Shown one piece after another: positions 1 through 8,864 of a stretch of DNA of 64,000 nt. Origin of the DNA: Streptomyces sporangiiformans (GTDB taxonomy: Bacteria > Actinomycetota > Actinomycetes > Streptomycetales > Streptomycetaceae); NCBI RefSeq assembly GCF_005768555.2, contig NZ_VCHX02000044.1, forward strand, positions 14,706-78,705, written 5' to 3'. Numbering within the stretch: position 1 is the first letter of the stretch; every line of letters begins with the position of its first letter. The notes beneath the pieces were generated by a model. It was not told where the DNA came from. It saw only the letters and a program-made list of their open reading frames with translations, and made no database searches. Both the position numbers and the translations under genes were made by a program.

Positions 1-117
1 GGCGCGGACGTTGCCGTACGACTTGCCCGCGCCGCGCAGTTCTACGATCGGCCGGCCGTCCTGGGACACGTCGTCCTTGGCGAGGGCCTCGGAGGGCGAG
101 GAACCGTTGGTTGTCAT
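1..117 (-). CDS. Sugar ABC transporter ATP-binding protein, N-terminus only (partial)
   Basis: The gene runs off the left edge; only the first 39 residues are present. They begin MTTNGSSPSE and reach the stretch VELRGAGKSYGNVRA, which is the usual first strand and aromatic A-loop region of an ABC ATPase. The Walker motifs lie outside the window. The gene starts 10 bases after the stop of the permease gene on the same strand. With the binding protein and permease to its right, it completes a ribose/inositol-type importer (order binding protein, permease, ATPase). The start is an ATG at 117. The substrate is inferred from the divergent inositol operon. Confidence 0.75.
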   Translation of the reverse strand, partial: MTTNGSSPSEALAKDDVSQDGRPIVELRGAGKSYGNVRA

Positions 118-126
118 GGGATCAGA

Positions 127-1197
127 TCACCTCCGGGTCGCCGCGCGGCGGACCCACAGATTGACGAGGGTGGCGCCGAGCAGCATCACGCCGAGGAAGG
201 CCATGAACCAGTCGGGGTTCCAGCCGGCGTAGACGATGCCCTGGTTCACCATGCCGAACATGAAGGCACCGAAGACCGGGCCGATCGCGGAACCGTAGCC
301 GCCGGTCAGCAGACAGCCGCCGATCACCGCCGCGGCGATGTAGATCAGTTCCTGGCCGACGCCCTCGCCCGACTGCACGGTGTTGAAGGCGAACAGCTGG
401 TGCATGCCGACGAACCAGGCGCCGAAGCCCACGCCCATGAACAGAGTGATCTTGGTGAAGGCCACCGGTACGCCGACCGCGCGGGCGCTGGCCTGGTTGC
501 CGCCGACCGCGAAGATCCAGTTGCCGTACTTGGTGCGCAGGAGGAGCCACGTGGCCACCGCCGCGAAGGCCAGCCAGTACAGGATCGTGGACTTCACCTG
601 GACGCCACCGATGGTGAAGGACGCGGAGAAGACCGCCTTCGCCTGCTCGAAGCCATCCATGTCGCTGATGCTGTTGGTCGCGACGTTGCCGGTGACCAGC
701 TTGGTGACCGCGAGGTTGACGCCCTGCAGGATCAGGAAGGTGCCGAGAGTGACCAGGAAGCTCGGCAGCCCCGTACGCATGATCATCCAGCCGTTGAAGG
801 CGCCGATCGCGAGCGAGACCAACAGCGCGACGATCACACCCACCCAGACGTTCATCGTCAGCTGGTAGCTGACCATGCTCGCGGTCAGCGCCGAGGTCAG
901 CACGGCAACGCCGGACGAGAGGTCGAACTCGCCGCCGATCATCAGAAGAGCCACGGGCAGCGCCATGAGGCCGATGGTCGACGACTGGTAGAGGATCGTG
1001 CCCATCGAGTCGGCCTGACGGACCGGCGGCGCCGCGACGAGGAAGAACACGAACACCGCGGCGGCACCGAGGAAGACGCCGACCTCAGGACGGGCGAGCA
1101 GCCTCAGCCACACGGGGTGCTGCGAGGTCCGCCCGTCGGTCTTCTGAGGGCCGGAGGCCGGCGGTGAGGTCACCGCCGGCGCAGCCTGCTGGGTCAT
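127..1197 (-). CDS. Sugar (probably myo-inositol) ABC transporter permease, RbsC-like
   Basis: This 356-residue protein has an N-terminal cytoplasmic tail of about 45 residues and then eight to ten hydrophobic segments, matching the BPD_transp_2 (RbsC/AraH) permease family in length and layout. Helices are visible from VGVFLGAAAVFVFFLVAA onward, and the conserved region with GGNQASARAVGVPV and IAAAVIGGCLLTGG is present. I chose the ATG at 1197 over an upstream in-frame start at 1245, because the longer form would overlap the binding-protein gene by about 44 bases. The gene sits four bases after the binding-protein stop and ten before the ATPase, so the three are one operon. Inositol as substrate is inference from context. 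Confidence 0.88.
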   Translation of the reverse strand: MTQQAAPAVTSPPASGPQKTDGRTSQHPVWLRLLARPEVGVFLGAAAVFVFFLVAAPPVRQADSMGTILYQSSTIGLMALPVALLMIGGEFDLSSGVAVLTSALTASMVSYQLTMNVWVGVIVALLVSLAIGAFNGWMIMRTGLPSFLVTLGTFLILQGVNLAVTKLVTGNVATNSISDMDGFEQAKAVFSASFTIGGVQVKSTILYWLAFAAVATWLLLRTKYGNWIFAVGGNQASARAVGVPVAFTKITLFMGVGFGAWFVGMHQLFAFNTVQSGEGVGQELIYIAAAVIGGCLLTGGYGSAIGPVFGAFMFGMVNQGIVYAGWNPDWFMAFLGVMLLGATLVNLWVRRAATRR

Positions 1198-1201
1198 ACG
1201 A

Positions 1202-2221
1202 TCACCGAGTACCCTTCGCGGCGAACTTGGCGATCGTGTCGACATTGCTCTTGTCGACGAACGCCGGGCCCGTCAGGACCGGCTCCTCGCCACCGCCGCT
1301 GTAGTTGCCGTTGGTCTTGTACAGCCACAGCGAGTCGATCGAGAGGTAGCCCTGCAGGTAGGGCTGCTGGTCGACGGCGAACTCGATGTCGCCCTTCTCG
1401 ATGGCGCTGGTCAGGTCCTTGTTGAGGTCGAAGGTGGCGACCTTGGCCTTGCTGCCCGCGTCGGCGACGGACTGCACCGCGGTCAGCGCGTACGGGGCGC
1501 CGAGCGTGACCACCTGGTCGATGGAGCTGTCCTGCTTGAGCTTGGCTGTGATCGTGGACTTCACGGCCGGCATGTCGGTGCCGTTGACGTACACGTTGTC
1601 CGTCTTGCCCTTGAAGGTCTTCTCCACGCCCGCGCAGCGCGCCTCCAGTCCGACGTGACCCTGTTCCTGGACCACGCAGGCGACATGCTTGGCGCCGGTC
1701 TCGTTCAGCTTCTTGCCGAGCGCCTCACCCGCCACACCCTCGTCCTGGCCGAAGTACTCCAGCAGACCCATGTCCTTCCAGTTGTCCACACCGGAGTTGA
1801 GACCGACCACGGGGATGCCGGCCTTCGTGGCCTTCGCCACGACGTCCTTCATGGCGTCCGGCTTGGCGAGGGTGACCGCGATGCCGTCGACCTTCTGGTC
1901 GATCGCGTTCTGGACGAGGCCGGCCTGGTCGGCCGCGGTGGGGTTACTGGAGTAGATCAGCTTGACGTTGTCCTTCGCGGCCGCCGCCTCGGCGCCCTTG
2001 CGGACGATGTCCCAGAAGGTGTCGCCCTGGGCTTGGTGCGTGACCAACGCGATGGTCATACGGGGGGTGTTGGCCTTGCCCGCGGCGGCGTTCTCGCCGC
2101 CCTCCTCTGCTTCCTTGCCGCCGGAGCTGCTGGAGCAGCCGGTGACTATCAGTACCGTCGCGGCGGCAGTGGCCACGAGGGCGGGGAATCTGCGGGAGCG
2201 TGGGCGAGACATAGAGTCCAT
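1202..2221 (-). CDS. Sugar-binding lipoprotein of the ABC importer (periplasmic-binding type 1)
   Basis: The 339-residue precursor has a signal peptide with twin basic residues (RPRSRR), a hydrophobic core and the lipobox VTGC, so it should be lipid-anchored outside the membrane after cleavage before the Cys. The mature part has the ribose-binding-protein fold signature: TIALVTHQAQGDTFWDIVRKG near the start, DGIAVTLAKPDAM, GIPVVGLNSG and a late FDLNKDLTSAI segment. It is the first gene of the leftward importer operon, divergent from iolC. An in-frame ATG four codons in, at 2212, is an equally plausible start, with GGAAAG upstream. The ligand is probably myo-inositol, by context only. Confidence 0.87.
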   Translation of the reverse strand: MDSMSRPRSRRFPALVATAAATVLIVTGCSSSSGGKEAEEGGENAAAGKANTPRMTIALVTHQAQGDTFWDIVRKGAEAAAAKDNVKLIYSSNPTAADQAGLVQNAIDQKVDGIAVTLAKPDAMKDVVAKATKAGIPVVGLNSGVDNWKDMGLLEYFGQDEGVAGEALGKKLNETGAKHVACVVQEQGHVGLEARCAGVEKTFKGKTDNVYVNGTDMPAVKSTITAKLKQDSSIDQVVTLGAPYALTAVQSVADAGSKAKVATFDLNKDLTSAIEKGDIEFAVDQQPYLQGYLSIDSLWLYKTNGNYSGGGEEPVLTGPAFVDKSNVDTIAKFAAKGTR

Positions 2222-2543
2222 CTTTCCGGCACCTCACTGTGCTACTGGGGAAAGGGAACGGGAACACGGGCGGGGCGTGAGCCCGGACCCCGGGGGGCCG
2301 GCCCGGCGAGTGCGGGCCACGTGCCGAACAACTCGGTTGTGCTGTTGGCACGGGATGAAAGTACCTGACAGCCCCACCTGTCAATACTTTGTTAAGACAT
2401 CATTTCACGATCACGTGCGAATGTAAGTACAAAGTATTGACAGGGCTCTGTCGCGCGTCTTACACCTAAGGGCACACCGGTCCCCGGCAGGCAGCCCTCA
2501 TCCCACGGCTGTCCGCATTCCCAGCACGAGGAACGAGGCGCGC
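2222..2543. promoter_or_regulatory. Divergent importer/iol promoter region with mirrored operator
   Basis: This 322-base divergent intergenic region serves the importer (left) and iolC (right). A perfect 16-bp inverted repeat lies at 2377-2392 and 2429-2444, separated by 36 bases; each arm ends in a TTGACA-type -35 box facing outward. The right-hand box is TTGACA at 2437-2442, with TTACAC at 2460-2465 as a possible -10. The left-hand box is at 2379-2384 on the minus strand, with a less clear -10. Inside the loop, 2390-2399 reads TGTCTTAACA on the minus strand. A repressor bound here could shut both promoters. The GntR protein at 8865 is the obvious candidate. Confidence 0.65.
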
Positions 2544-3494
2544 ATGACGGAGTCCTTCGACCTGATCACCATGGGCCGCATCGGCGTCGACCTCTACCCG
2601 CTGCAGACAGGCGTGCCCCTCAGCCGTGTCGACACCTTCGGGAAGTTCCTCGGCGGGTCGGCGGCGAACGTCGCGGTGGCCGCCGCGCGCCTGGGCCGAT
2701 CCAGCGCGATCATCACCCGCACCGGAAACGACCCGTTCGGCACGTATCTGCACGAGGCGCTGGGCGAGTTCGGGGTCGACGACCGCTGGGTCACGCCGGT
2801 CGACGCCCACCCGACCCCCATCACCTTCTGCGAGATCTTCCCGCCCGACGACTTCCCGCTGTACTTCTACCGCCGGCCCAAGGCACCCGACCTGGAGATC
2901 CACACCGACGAGCTCGACTTCTTCGCCATCCGGGCCGCCCGCATCTTCTGGATCACCGGGACCGGCCTGAGTGAGGAGCCCAGCCGTTCGGCCACACTCG
3001 CCGCCCTCAAGGCCCGCGACAAGTCGGGCATCACCGTCTTCGACCTCGACTGGCGCCCCATGTTCTGGAAGGACCCGGCCGAGGCCCGCCCGTACTACGC
3101 CGAAGCCCTGGGCCACGCCACGGTCGCCGTCGGCAACCTCGACGAGTGCGAGGTGGCCACCGGTGTGCGCGAACCGCACGCCTGCGCCCAGGCGCTGCTC
3201 GACGCGGGCGTGGAACTCGCCGTGATCAAGCAGGGCCCCAAGGGCGTCCTCGCCGTCCACCGGGACGGCACCACCGCGGAGGTTCCGCCGGTACCCGTGG
3301 AGGTGGTCAACGGCCTCGGCGCGGGCGACGCCTTCGGCGGTTCCCTCTGCCACGGGCTGCTCGCCGGCTGGGAGCTGCAGAAGACCATGCGGTACGCCAA
3401 CGCGGCGGGGGCCATCGTCGCCTCCCGCCTCGCCTGTTCCTCAGCGATGCCGACCGCCGCCGAGGTCGAGGATCTCGTCGCCTCCCGAGGCTGA
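2544..3494 (+). CDS. iolC: 5-dehydro-2-deoxygluconokinase (PfkB family)
   Basis: This 316-residue carbohydrate kinase should phosphorylate 2-deoxy-5-keto-gluconate in myo-inositol breakdown in the cytoplasm. The PfkB N-terminal signature (GGSAANVAVAAARLG, near residue 35) and the C-terminal motif NGLGAGDAFGGS are present, with the catalytic base Asp at about residue 262. Length and start (ATG 2544, MTESFDLITMGRIGVDLYP) fit IolC; FDLDWRPMFW in the middle is typical of the inositol-specific subgroup. It is the first gene of the rightward iol operon. The next gene begins 30 bases downstream. Confidence 0.92.
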   Translation: MTESFDLITMGRIGVDLYPLQTGVPLSRVDTFGKFLGGSAANVAVAAARLGRSSAIITRTGNDPFGTYLHEALGEFGVDDRWVTPVDAHPTPITFCEIFPPDDFPLYFYRRPKAPDLEIHTDELDFFAIRAARIFWITGTGLSEEPSRSATLAALKARDKSGITVFDLDWRPMFWKDPAEARPYYAEALGHATVAVGNLDECEVATGVREPHACAQALLDAGVELAVIKQGPKGVLAVHRDGTTAEVPPVPVEVVNGLGAGDAFGGSLCHGLLAGWELQKTMRYANAAGAIVASRLACSSAMPTAAEVEDLVASRG

Positions 3495-3524
3495 CCCGCC
3501 GCCCGCTTGAAACGGAGTCAACCC

Positions 3525-4403
3525 TTGAGCCTCACCATCCCCGACCTCGTCAGGGTGCGCGCCCGGCACCCGGAGGCCATCGCCGAGGCGGCCGCCCGGC
3601 GCAGGCGCCGCCCGCTCATCGGCGACAGCGGCCGCCTCATGATCGTGGCCGCCGACCATCCGGCACGCGGCGCTCTCGGTGTCGGCGACCGCCGTCTGGC
3701 CATGGCCAACCGTGCCGATCTGCTGGAGCGGTTGTGCGTGGCGCTGTCCCGGCCCGGCGTGGACGGGGTGCTCGGCACCGCGGACATCCTGGAGGACCTG
3801 CTCCTCCTTGGTGCCCTTGAAGACAAGGTTGTCATGGGCTCGATGAACCGCGGTGGCCTGGCCGGCGCCGCCTTCGAGATGGACGACCGCTTCACCGGAC
3901 ACCGCGCCGAGGACATCGCCCGGCTGAACTTCGACGCGGGCAAGCTCCTGCTGCGCATCGACTACGACGACCCCGGATCGCTGGCCACCCTGGAGTCCAC
4001 CGCCCGCGCCGTCGACGCCATGGCCGAGCGCCGGCTGCCGTTGTTCGTCGAGCCGTTCATCTCCCGCCGTATCGAGGGCGCGGTACGCAATGACCTGTCC
4101 GCCGATGCCGTCACCCGCTCCATAGCCATCGCCTCGGGCCTGGGCGGCACCTCCGCCTACACCTGGCTGAAGCTGCCGGTCACCCGCGACCCCGACGACA
4201 TGGCCGCCGCCCTGGAGACCTCGACCCTGCCCGCCGTACTGCTGGGCGGCGAGGTCGGCAAGGACCAGGAGGGCGCGTACGAGAGGTGGCGCAAGGCCCT
4301 GCGGCTGCCCACCGTGCAGGGCCTGGTCGTCGGCCGCTCCCTGCTCTACCCCGCCGAAGGCAGCGTCGAGACCGCCGTGGACACGGCCGTCGGGCTGCTG
4401 TGA
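3525..4403 (+). CDS. Cgl0159-type (beta/alpha)8 aldolase-like protein of inositol catabolism
   Basis: The protein has 292 residues. The start is taken as TTG 3525 because CGGAG stands 8 bases upstream; a TTG at 3507 is also in frame. The sequence has a class I aldolase look, with MIVAADHPARG near residue 40, GVDGVLGTADI, and a late GGEVGKDQEGAYERW segment resembling DhnA/LacD barrels. It lies between iolC and iolB, the position taken by Cgl0159 in the Corynebacterium glutamicum iol cluster. The pathway needs an enzyme splitting 2-deoxy-5-keto-gluconate-6-phosphate (the IolJ step) and no classical IolJ is visible, so that role is likely but unproven from sequence alone. Confidence 0.8.
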   Translation: MSLTIPDLVRVRARHPEAIAEAAARRRRRPLIGDSGRLMIVAADHPARGALGVGDRRLAMANRADLLERLCVALSRPGVDGVLGTADILEDLLLLGALEDKVVMGSMNRGGLAGAAFEMDDRFTGHRAEDIARLNFDAGKLLLRIDYDDPGSLATLESTARAVDAMAERRLPLFVEPFISRRIEGAVRNDLSADAVTRSIAIASGLGGTSAYTWLKLPVTRDPDDMAAALETSTLPAVLLGGEVGKDQEGAYERWRKALRLPTVQGLVVGRSLLYPAEGSVETAVDTAVGLL

Positions 4404-4428
4404 GGGCCGGACCCGGAGGAACCAACCC

Positions 4429-5316
4429 ATGACCACCACACACCACGTGCCCGCGGGCAAGGCCACGAGCGGCCAGTACGCCGTCGACATCACCCCCGAG
4501 ACGGCGGGCTGGGGCTACTCCAGCCTGCGGGTGCTCGACCTGCGGCCCGGCGACTCATACCTCTTCACGGCCGGGGACAGCGAGTGGATCGTGCTGTCGC
4601 TCAGTGGCGGCTGCACCGTCGCCGTCACCGACGACCACGGCCGTGACACGTTCGCACTGCACGGCCGCGACAGTGTGTTCAGCGGCGTCAGCGACTTCGT
4701 GTACGTGCCCCGCGACGCGACCGCGACCCTCACCTCGGACACGGGCGGGCGCTTCGCGCTCACCGGCGCCCGCTGCGAGCGCCGCCTGCCGCCCCGCTAC
4801 GGGCCCGCCCCGTCTGTCCCCGTCGAACTGCGGGGGACCGGCAACTGCTCACGCAAGGTGCACAACTTCGGCGCCGCCGGAGTCTTCGAGTGCGACAAGC
4901 TCATCGCCGTCGAAGTGATCACCCCCGGCGGCAACTGGTCCTCGTACCCGCCGCACAAGCACGACGAGAACCGCCCCGGGGAGGAGACCGAACTGGAGGA
5001 GATCTACTACTTCGAGTTCGCGGACCACGAGGGCACACCGGGCCTCGGCTACCAGCGGGTCTCACCGTCCGGCAACGGTCAGGGCACGGATGTGCTGGCC
5101 GAGGTGCGCGGCGGCGACGTCGTCCTGATCCCGGACGGCTGGCACGGCCCCTCCATGGCCGTGCCCGGCCACGACATGTACTACCTCAACGTCATGGCGG
5201 GCCCCGGCGCCGAGCGCGCCTGGCTCATCTGTGACCACCCCGACCACGCCTGGATCCGCGACACCTGGCCTGGCCGCCCCGTCGACCCCAGACTCACCAC
5301 CGCCCCGTCCCAGTGA
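4429..5316 (+). CDS. iolB: 5-deoxy-glucuronate isomerase
   Basis: This 295-residue cupin-family enzyme converts 5-deoxy-glucuronate to 2-deoxy-5-keto-gluconate. Both halves of the bicupin are visible. The second carries the metal-site pattern: YPPHKHDENRPGEETELEEI holds two His and a Glu, and DGWHGPSMAVPGHDMYYLNV holds the last His. Length matches IolB. The start ATG 4429 follows GGAGGAACC by a good spacer. It lies 25 bases after the aldolase-like gene, and its stop lies 11 bases before the iolD start, so it belongs to the operon. Confidence 0.93.
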   Translation: MTTTHHVPAGKATSGQYAVDITPETAGWGYSSLRVLDLRPGDSYLFTAGDSEWIVLSLSGGCTVAVTDDHGRDTFALHGRDSVFSGVSDFVYVPRDATATLTSDTGGRFALTGARCERRLPPRYGPAPSVPVELRGTGNCSRKVHNFGAAGVFECDKLIAVEVITPGGNWSSYPPHKHDENRPGEETELEEIYYFEFADHEGTPGLGYQRVSPSGNGQGTDVLAEVRGGDVVLIPDGWHGPSMAVPGHDMYYLNVMAGPGAERAWLICDHPDHAWIRDTWPGRPVDPRLTTAPSQ

Positions 5317-5327
5317 GGTACGTACCG

Positions 5328-7202
5328 ATGAGCCGCTCCACCCGCCGCCTGACCGTGGCCCAGGCGCTTGTGCGTTTCCTCGCCGCGCAGTACACCGAAC
5401 GCGACGGCGTACGGCACCGGCTCATCGCCGGGACCTGGGGAATCTTCGGCCACGGAAACGTCGCCGGGATCGGCCAGGCGCTGCTGGAGGCCGACGAGCA
5501 GACCATGCCGTTCCACCAGGGCCGCAACGAACAGTCCATGGTGCACGCCGCCGTCGGCTACGCCCGCCAGCTCAACCGGCTGTCCACACAGGCCGTCACC
5601 ACCTCCATCGGCCCCGGCGCCACCAATCTGGTCACCGGAGCCGCCCTCGCCACCGTCAACCGGCTCCCGGTCCTGCTGCTGCCCGGCGACTACTTCGCCA
5701 CGCGGACCGCCGACCCGCTGCTCCAGCAGCTCGAACACCCCGTGTCCGCGGACATCTCCGTCAACGACACCCTGCGCCCGGTCTCCCGCTACTTCGACCG
5801 GATCACCCGCCCCGAAGCCCTGATCCCCTCCGCCCTGGGCGCCATGCGCGTGCTCGCCGACCCCGTCGAGACCGGCGCCGTCACCCTCGCCCTGCCGCAG
5901 GACGTCCAGGCCGAGGCGTACGACTGGCCCGAGGAGTTCTTCGCCGACCGGGTCTGGCAGGTGCGCCGCCCCGCACCCGAACCGGCCGAACTCGCCGACG
6001 CCGTCCGTGCGATCAAGGCCGCCGAACGGCCGCTGATCGTCGCCGGAGGCGGCGTCCACCACAGCGAGGCCGAGGACGCGCTCAAGGCGCTGGTGGACGC
6101 CACCGGCATCCCCGTCGCCTCCACCCAGGCGGGCAAGGGCGCGCTGCGCCACGACCACCCCGCCGACCTCGGCGGCATCGGCCACACCGGCACCGCGGTC
6201 TGCGACGACATCGCGCGGACCGCCGACCTGGTCATCGGCGTGGGCACCCGCTACACCGACTTCACCACCGCCTCCAGCACCCTCTTCGCCCACCCCTCGG
6301 TGCGCTTCGTCAACCTCAACGTCACGCCCTTCGACGCCCACAAGCTGAGCGCGCGGACGCTGGTCGCCGACGCCCGCGCAGGACTCGACGCGCTCACCGA
6401 GGCGCTCTTCGGCCACCGCGTGGACGCCGCGTACGAGGCCGAGTACCGCGCGGGCAAGCAGCGCTGGGAGCAGGTCGTGGACGCCGCCTACCGGGCGGCC
6501 GACGAGAACGAGGCTCCCACCCAGACGCAGGTGCTCGGCGCCCTGGACGCCGTGGTCGGCGACGACGACGTGGTCATCAACGCCGCCGGATCACTCCCCG
6601 GCGACCTGCACAAGCTGTGGCGCGCCCGCTCACCGCGCCAGTACCACCTCGAGTACGGCTACTCCTGCATGGGCTACGAGATCCCGGCCGGCATCGGCGT
6701 ACAGCAGGCGGCCCCCGCGACGCCCGTGTGGTCCCTGGTCGGCGACGGCACGTACCTGATGATGCCGACCGAGATCGTCACGGCCGTCCAGGAGGGCCTG
6801 CCGGTCAACCTGGTCCTCATCCAGAACCACGGCTACGCCTCCATCGGCGGCCTGTCCGAGGAGACCGGCGGAGAGCGGTTCGGCACCGCCTACCGCTACC
6901 GGGAGGCCGACGGCACCTTCACCGGCGCGCCCCTGCCCGTCGACCTCGCCGCCAACGCGGCCAGCCTCGGCATGGACGTCATCCGCGCCAAGACCGTACG
7001 CGAACTGCGCGACGCCCTGGCCACCGCCCGCGTCTCGGACCGCCCGACCTGCGTGTACGTGGAGACGGACCCCACGCCCACCGCCCCCGCGGCCCAGGCC
7101 TGGTGGGACGTGCCGGTCGCCGAGGTCGCGTCCCGCGAGGCCGCCACCAGGGCCCGCGAGACCTACGACCGCAACGTCCAGGGGCGCCGCCGACACCTCT
7201 GA
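5328..7202 (+). CDS. iolD: 3D-(3,5/4)-trihydroxycyclohexane-1,2-dione hydrolase (ThDP-dependent)
   Basis: The enzyme opens the inositol ring at the diketo stage, giving 5-deoxy-glucuronate. The protein is 624 residues, normal for IolD, and has the three domains of acetolactate-synthase-like enzymes. The N-terminal Pyr domain carries the catalytic Glu (GRNEQSMVHAAVGYA, E68). A central Rossmann-like domain starts near AERPLIVAGGGVHHSEAED. The C-terminal PP domain has the ThDP/Mg motif VGDGTYLMMPTEI with D473 and IQNHGYASIGGL downstream. The start ATG 5328 is preferred to a GTG at 5313, because GAGGT at 5315 then serves as ribosome site. A short repeat array begins at its stop codon. Confidence 0.93.
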   Translation: MSRSTRRLTVAQALVRFLAAQYTERDGVRHRLIAGTWGIFGHGNVAGIGQALLEADEQTMPFHQGRNEQSMVHAAVGYARQLNRLSTQAVTTSIGPGATNLVTGAALATVNRLPVLLLPGDYFATRTADPLLQQLEHPVSADISVNDTLRPVSRYFDRITRPEALIPSALGAMRVLADPVETGAVTLALPQDVQAEAYDWPEEFFADRVWQVRRPAPEPAELADAVRAIKAAERPLIVAGGGVHHSEAEDALKALVDATGIPVASTQAGKGALRHDHPADLGGIGHTGTAVCDDIARTADLVIGVGTRYTDFTTASSTLFAHPSVRFVNLNVTPFDAHKLSARTLVADARAGLDALTEALFGHRVDAAYEAEYRAGKQRWEQVVDAAYRAADENEAPTQTQVLGALDAVVGDDDVVINAAGSLPGDLHKLWRARSPRQYHLEYGYSCMGYEIPAGIGVQQAAPATPVWSLVGDGTYLMMPTEIVTAVQEGLPVNLVLIQNHGYASIGGLSEETGGERFGTAYRYREADGTFTGAPLPVDLAANAASLGMDVIRAKTVRELRDALATARVSDRPTCVYVETDPTPTAPAAQAWWDVPVAEVASREAATRARETYDRNVQGRRRHL

Positions 7203-7270
7203 TCCCCCCGCCTGAACCCTCCATGAACCCCCTTGAACCTGCTGAACCTGCTGGACCTGCTGATTCCCCC
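7197..7270. repeat. Degenerate tandem repeat starting at the iolD stop codon
   Basis: From the iolD stop (TGA 7200-7202) onward the sequence repeats a unit of about 9-13 bases built on CTGAACC. TGA recurs at 7213, 7224, 7234, 7243 and 7261, with TGG at 7252. Spacing tightens from 13 to exactly 9 bases. The array fills most of the gap to mmsA. Translation in the frame of iolD ends at the first copy. Confidence 0.75.
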
Positions 7271-7297
7271 GGCTCACGAAAAAAGGATCCGCCCGTC

Positions 7298-8791
7298 ATG
7301 AAGACCATCAACCACTGGATCGGGGGCAAGGCCGTCGATGGCGCCTCCGGTCGCTTCGGCCCTGTGTACAACCCGGCCACGGGCGCCCAGGAAAAGCAGG
7401 TCGCCTTCGCCACCGTCGACGAGGTGGACGCCGCCGTCGCCACCGCCAAGGCCGCCTTCGAGACCTGGGGCACCGCCTCGCTCGCCAGGCGCACGGCGGT
7501 TCTCTTCAAGTACCGCGAGCTGCTCGACGCCCACCGCGACGAGATCGCCGAGCTGATCACCGCCGAGCACGGCAAGGTGCACTCCGACGCGCTCGGCGAG
7601 GTTGCCCGCGGTATGGAGATCGTCGAACTCGCCTGCTCCATCCCGCAGTTGGTCAAGGGCGAGTTGTCCACGCAGGTCTCCACCCGCGTCGACGTGGCCG
7701 CGATCCGCCAGCCGCTCGGCGTCGTCGCGGGCATCACCCCGTTCAACTTCCCGGCCATGGTGCCGATGTGGATGTTCCCGGTCGCCATCGCCTGCGGCAA
7801 CACCTTCGTGCTCAAGCCGAGCGAGAAGGACCCCTCCGCGTCGTACCGGCTGGCGGAGCTGGCCGCCGAGGCGGGACTGCCGGACGGCGTGCTGAACGTC
7901 GTGCAGGGCGACAAGGTCGCCGTGGACCGTCTCCTTGAGCACCCGGACATCGCCGCCGTCTCCTTCGTCGGCTCCACGCCGATCGCCAAGTACATCCAGC
8001 TGAAGGGCATCGAGCACGGCAAGCGCGTCCAGGCCCTGGGCGGTGCCAAGAACCACATGCTCGTCCTGCCCGACGCCGACCTGGACTACGCCGCCGACCA
8101 GGCCATCAACGCCGCGTATGGCTCGGCCGGCGAGCGCTGCATGGCCGTGTCGGTCGTCGTCGCGGTCGGCGACACCGGCGATGAGCTGGTCGGCAAGATC
8201 GCCGAGCGGGCCAGGGGCCTGAAGATCGGCCCCGGCAACGACGCGGCCAGCGAGATGGGTCCGCTGATCACCCGCGAGCACCGCGACAAGGTGGCCTCGT
8301 ACGTGGACAGCGCCCGCGCCCAGGGAGCCGAGGTCGTCGTCGACGGTACCGGCTACACCGTCGAGGGCCACGAGAACGGCTTCTTCCTCGGCGTCTCGCT
8401 CCTCGACAAGGTGCCGGTCACCGCGGACGCGTACCGGGAAGAGATCTTCGGCCCCGTGCTGTGTGTGGTCCGTGCCGAGACGTACGACGACGCCATCGCG
8501 CTGATCAACAACTCCCGCTGGGGCAACGGCACCGCGATCTTCACGCGGGACGGCGGCGCGGCCCGCCGCTTCCAGCTCGAAGTCCAGGCCGGCATGGTCG
8601 GCGTGAACGTGCCGATCCCGGTCCCCGTGGGCTACCACTCCTTCGGTGGCTGGAAGGACTCCCTCTTCGGCGACCACCACATCTACGGCAACGACGGCAT
8701 CGCCTTCTACACGCAGGGAAAGGTGATCACCACGCGCTGGCCCGACCCGGCCGACAGCGGCATCAACCTCGGTTTCCCCAGCAACACTTGA
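7298..8791 (+). CDS. mmsA: CoA-acylating methylmalonate-semialdehyde dehydrogenase
   Basis: This 497-residue aldehyde dehydrogenase converts malonate semialdehyde, the end product of the inositol pathway, to acetyl-CoA with NAD and CoA (the IolA role), and may also act on methylmalonate semialdehyde. Key motifs are the NAD-fold FVGSTPIAKYI, the substrate-binding PFNFPAMVPMWMFPVA and the catalytic Cys in GSAGERCMAVSVVV (C281). The C-terminal FGGWKDSLFGDHHIYG is diagnostic of MMSDH rather than other aldehyde dehydrogenases. The start ATG 7298 lies 10 bases after AAAGGA. It is the fifth gene of the iol operon. Confidence 0.93.
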   Translation: MKTINHWIGGKAVDGASGRFGPVYNPATGAQEKQVAFATVDEVDAAVATAKAAFETWGTASLARRTAVLFKYRELLDAHRDEIAELITAEHGKVHSDALGEVARGMEIVELACSIPQLVKGELSTQVSTRVDVAAIRQPLGVVAGITPFNFPAMVPMWMFPVAIACGNTFVLKPSEKDPSASYRLAELAAEAGLPDGVLNVVQGDKVAVDRLLEHPDIAAVSFVGSTPIAKYIQLKGIEHGKRVQALGGAKNHMLVLPDADLDYAADQAINAAYGSAGERCMAVSVVVAVGDTGDELVGKIAERARGLKIGPGNDAASEMGPLITREHRDKVASYVDSARAQGAEVVVDGTGYTVEGHENGFFLGVSLLDKVPVTADAYREEIFGPVLCVVRAETYDDAIALINNSRWGNGTAIFTRDGGAARRFQLEVQAGMVGVNVPIPVPVGYHSFGGWKDSLFGDHHIYGNDGIAFYTQGKVITTRWPDPADSGINLGFPSNT

Positions 8792-8799
8792 GGCACCTC

Positions 8800-8850
8800 G
8801 TCCGCACCACGCGAGTCGTCCACAGCACCCGAGTCGTCCGCACCACGCGA
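8800..8850. repeat. 18-bp minisatellite (2.8 copies) between mmsA and the GntR gene
   Basis: Three units of 18 bases stand at 8800-8817, 8818-8835 and 8836-8850 (last one cut short). The first and third are identical over 15 bases (GTCCGCACCACGCGA); the middle differs at four of the compared positions. The array starts 8 bases after the mmsA stop. The bases around that stop (CAGCAACACTTGAG) weakly resemble the middle unit (CAGCACCCGAG). Confidence 0.8.
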
Positions 8851-8864
8851 AGGGAGGGGCTCCT

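Noticed and set aside
5231..7297. Possible N-terminal extension of MmsA by 689 residues
   Set aside because: The extension is the out-of-frame shadow of iolD. MmsA has a normal length and ribosome site with ATG 7298.
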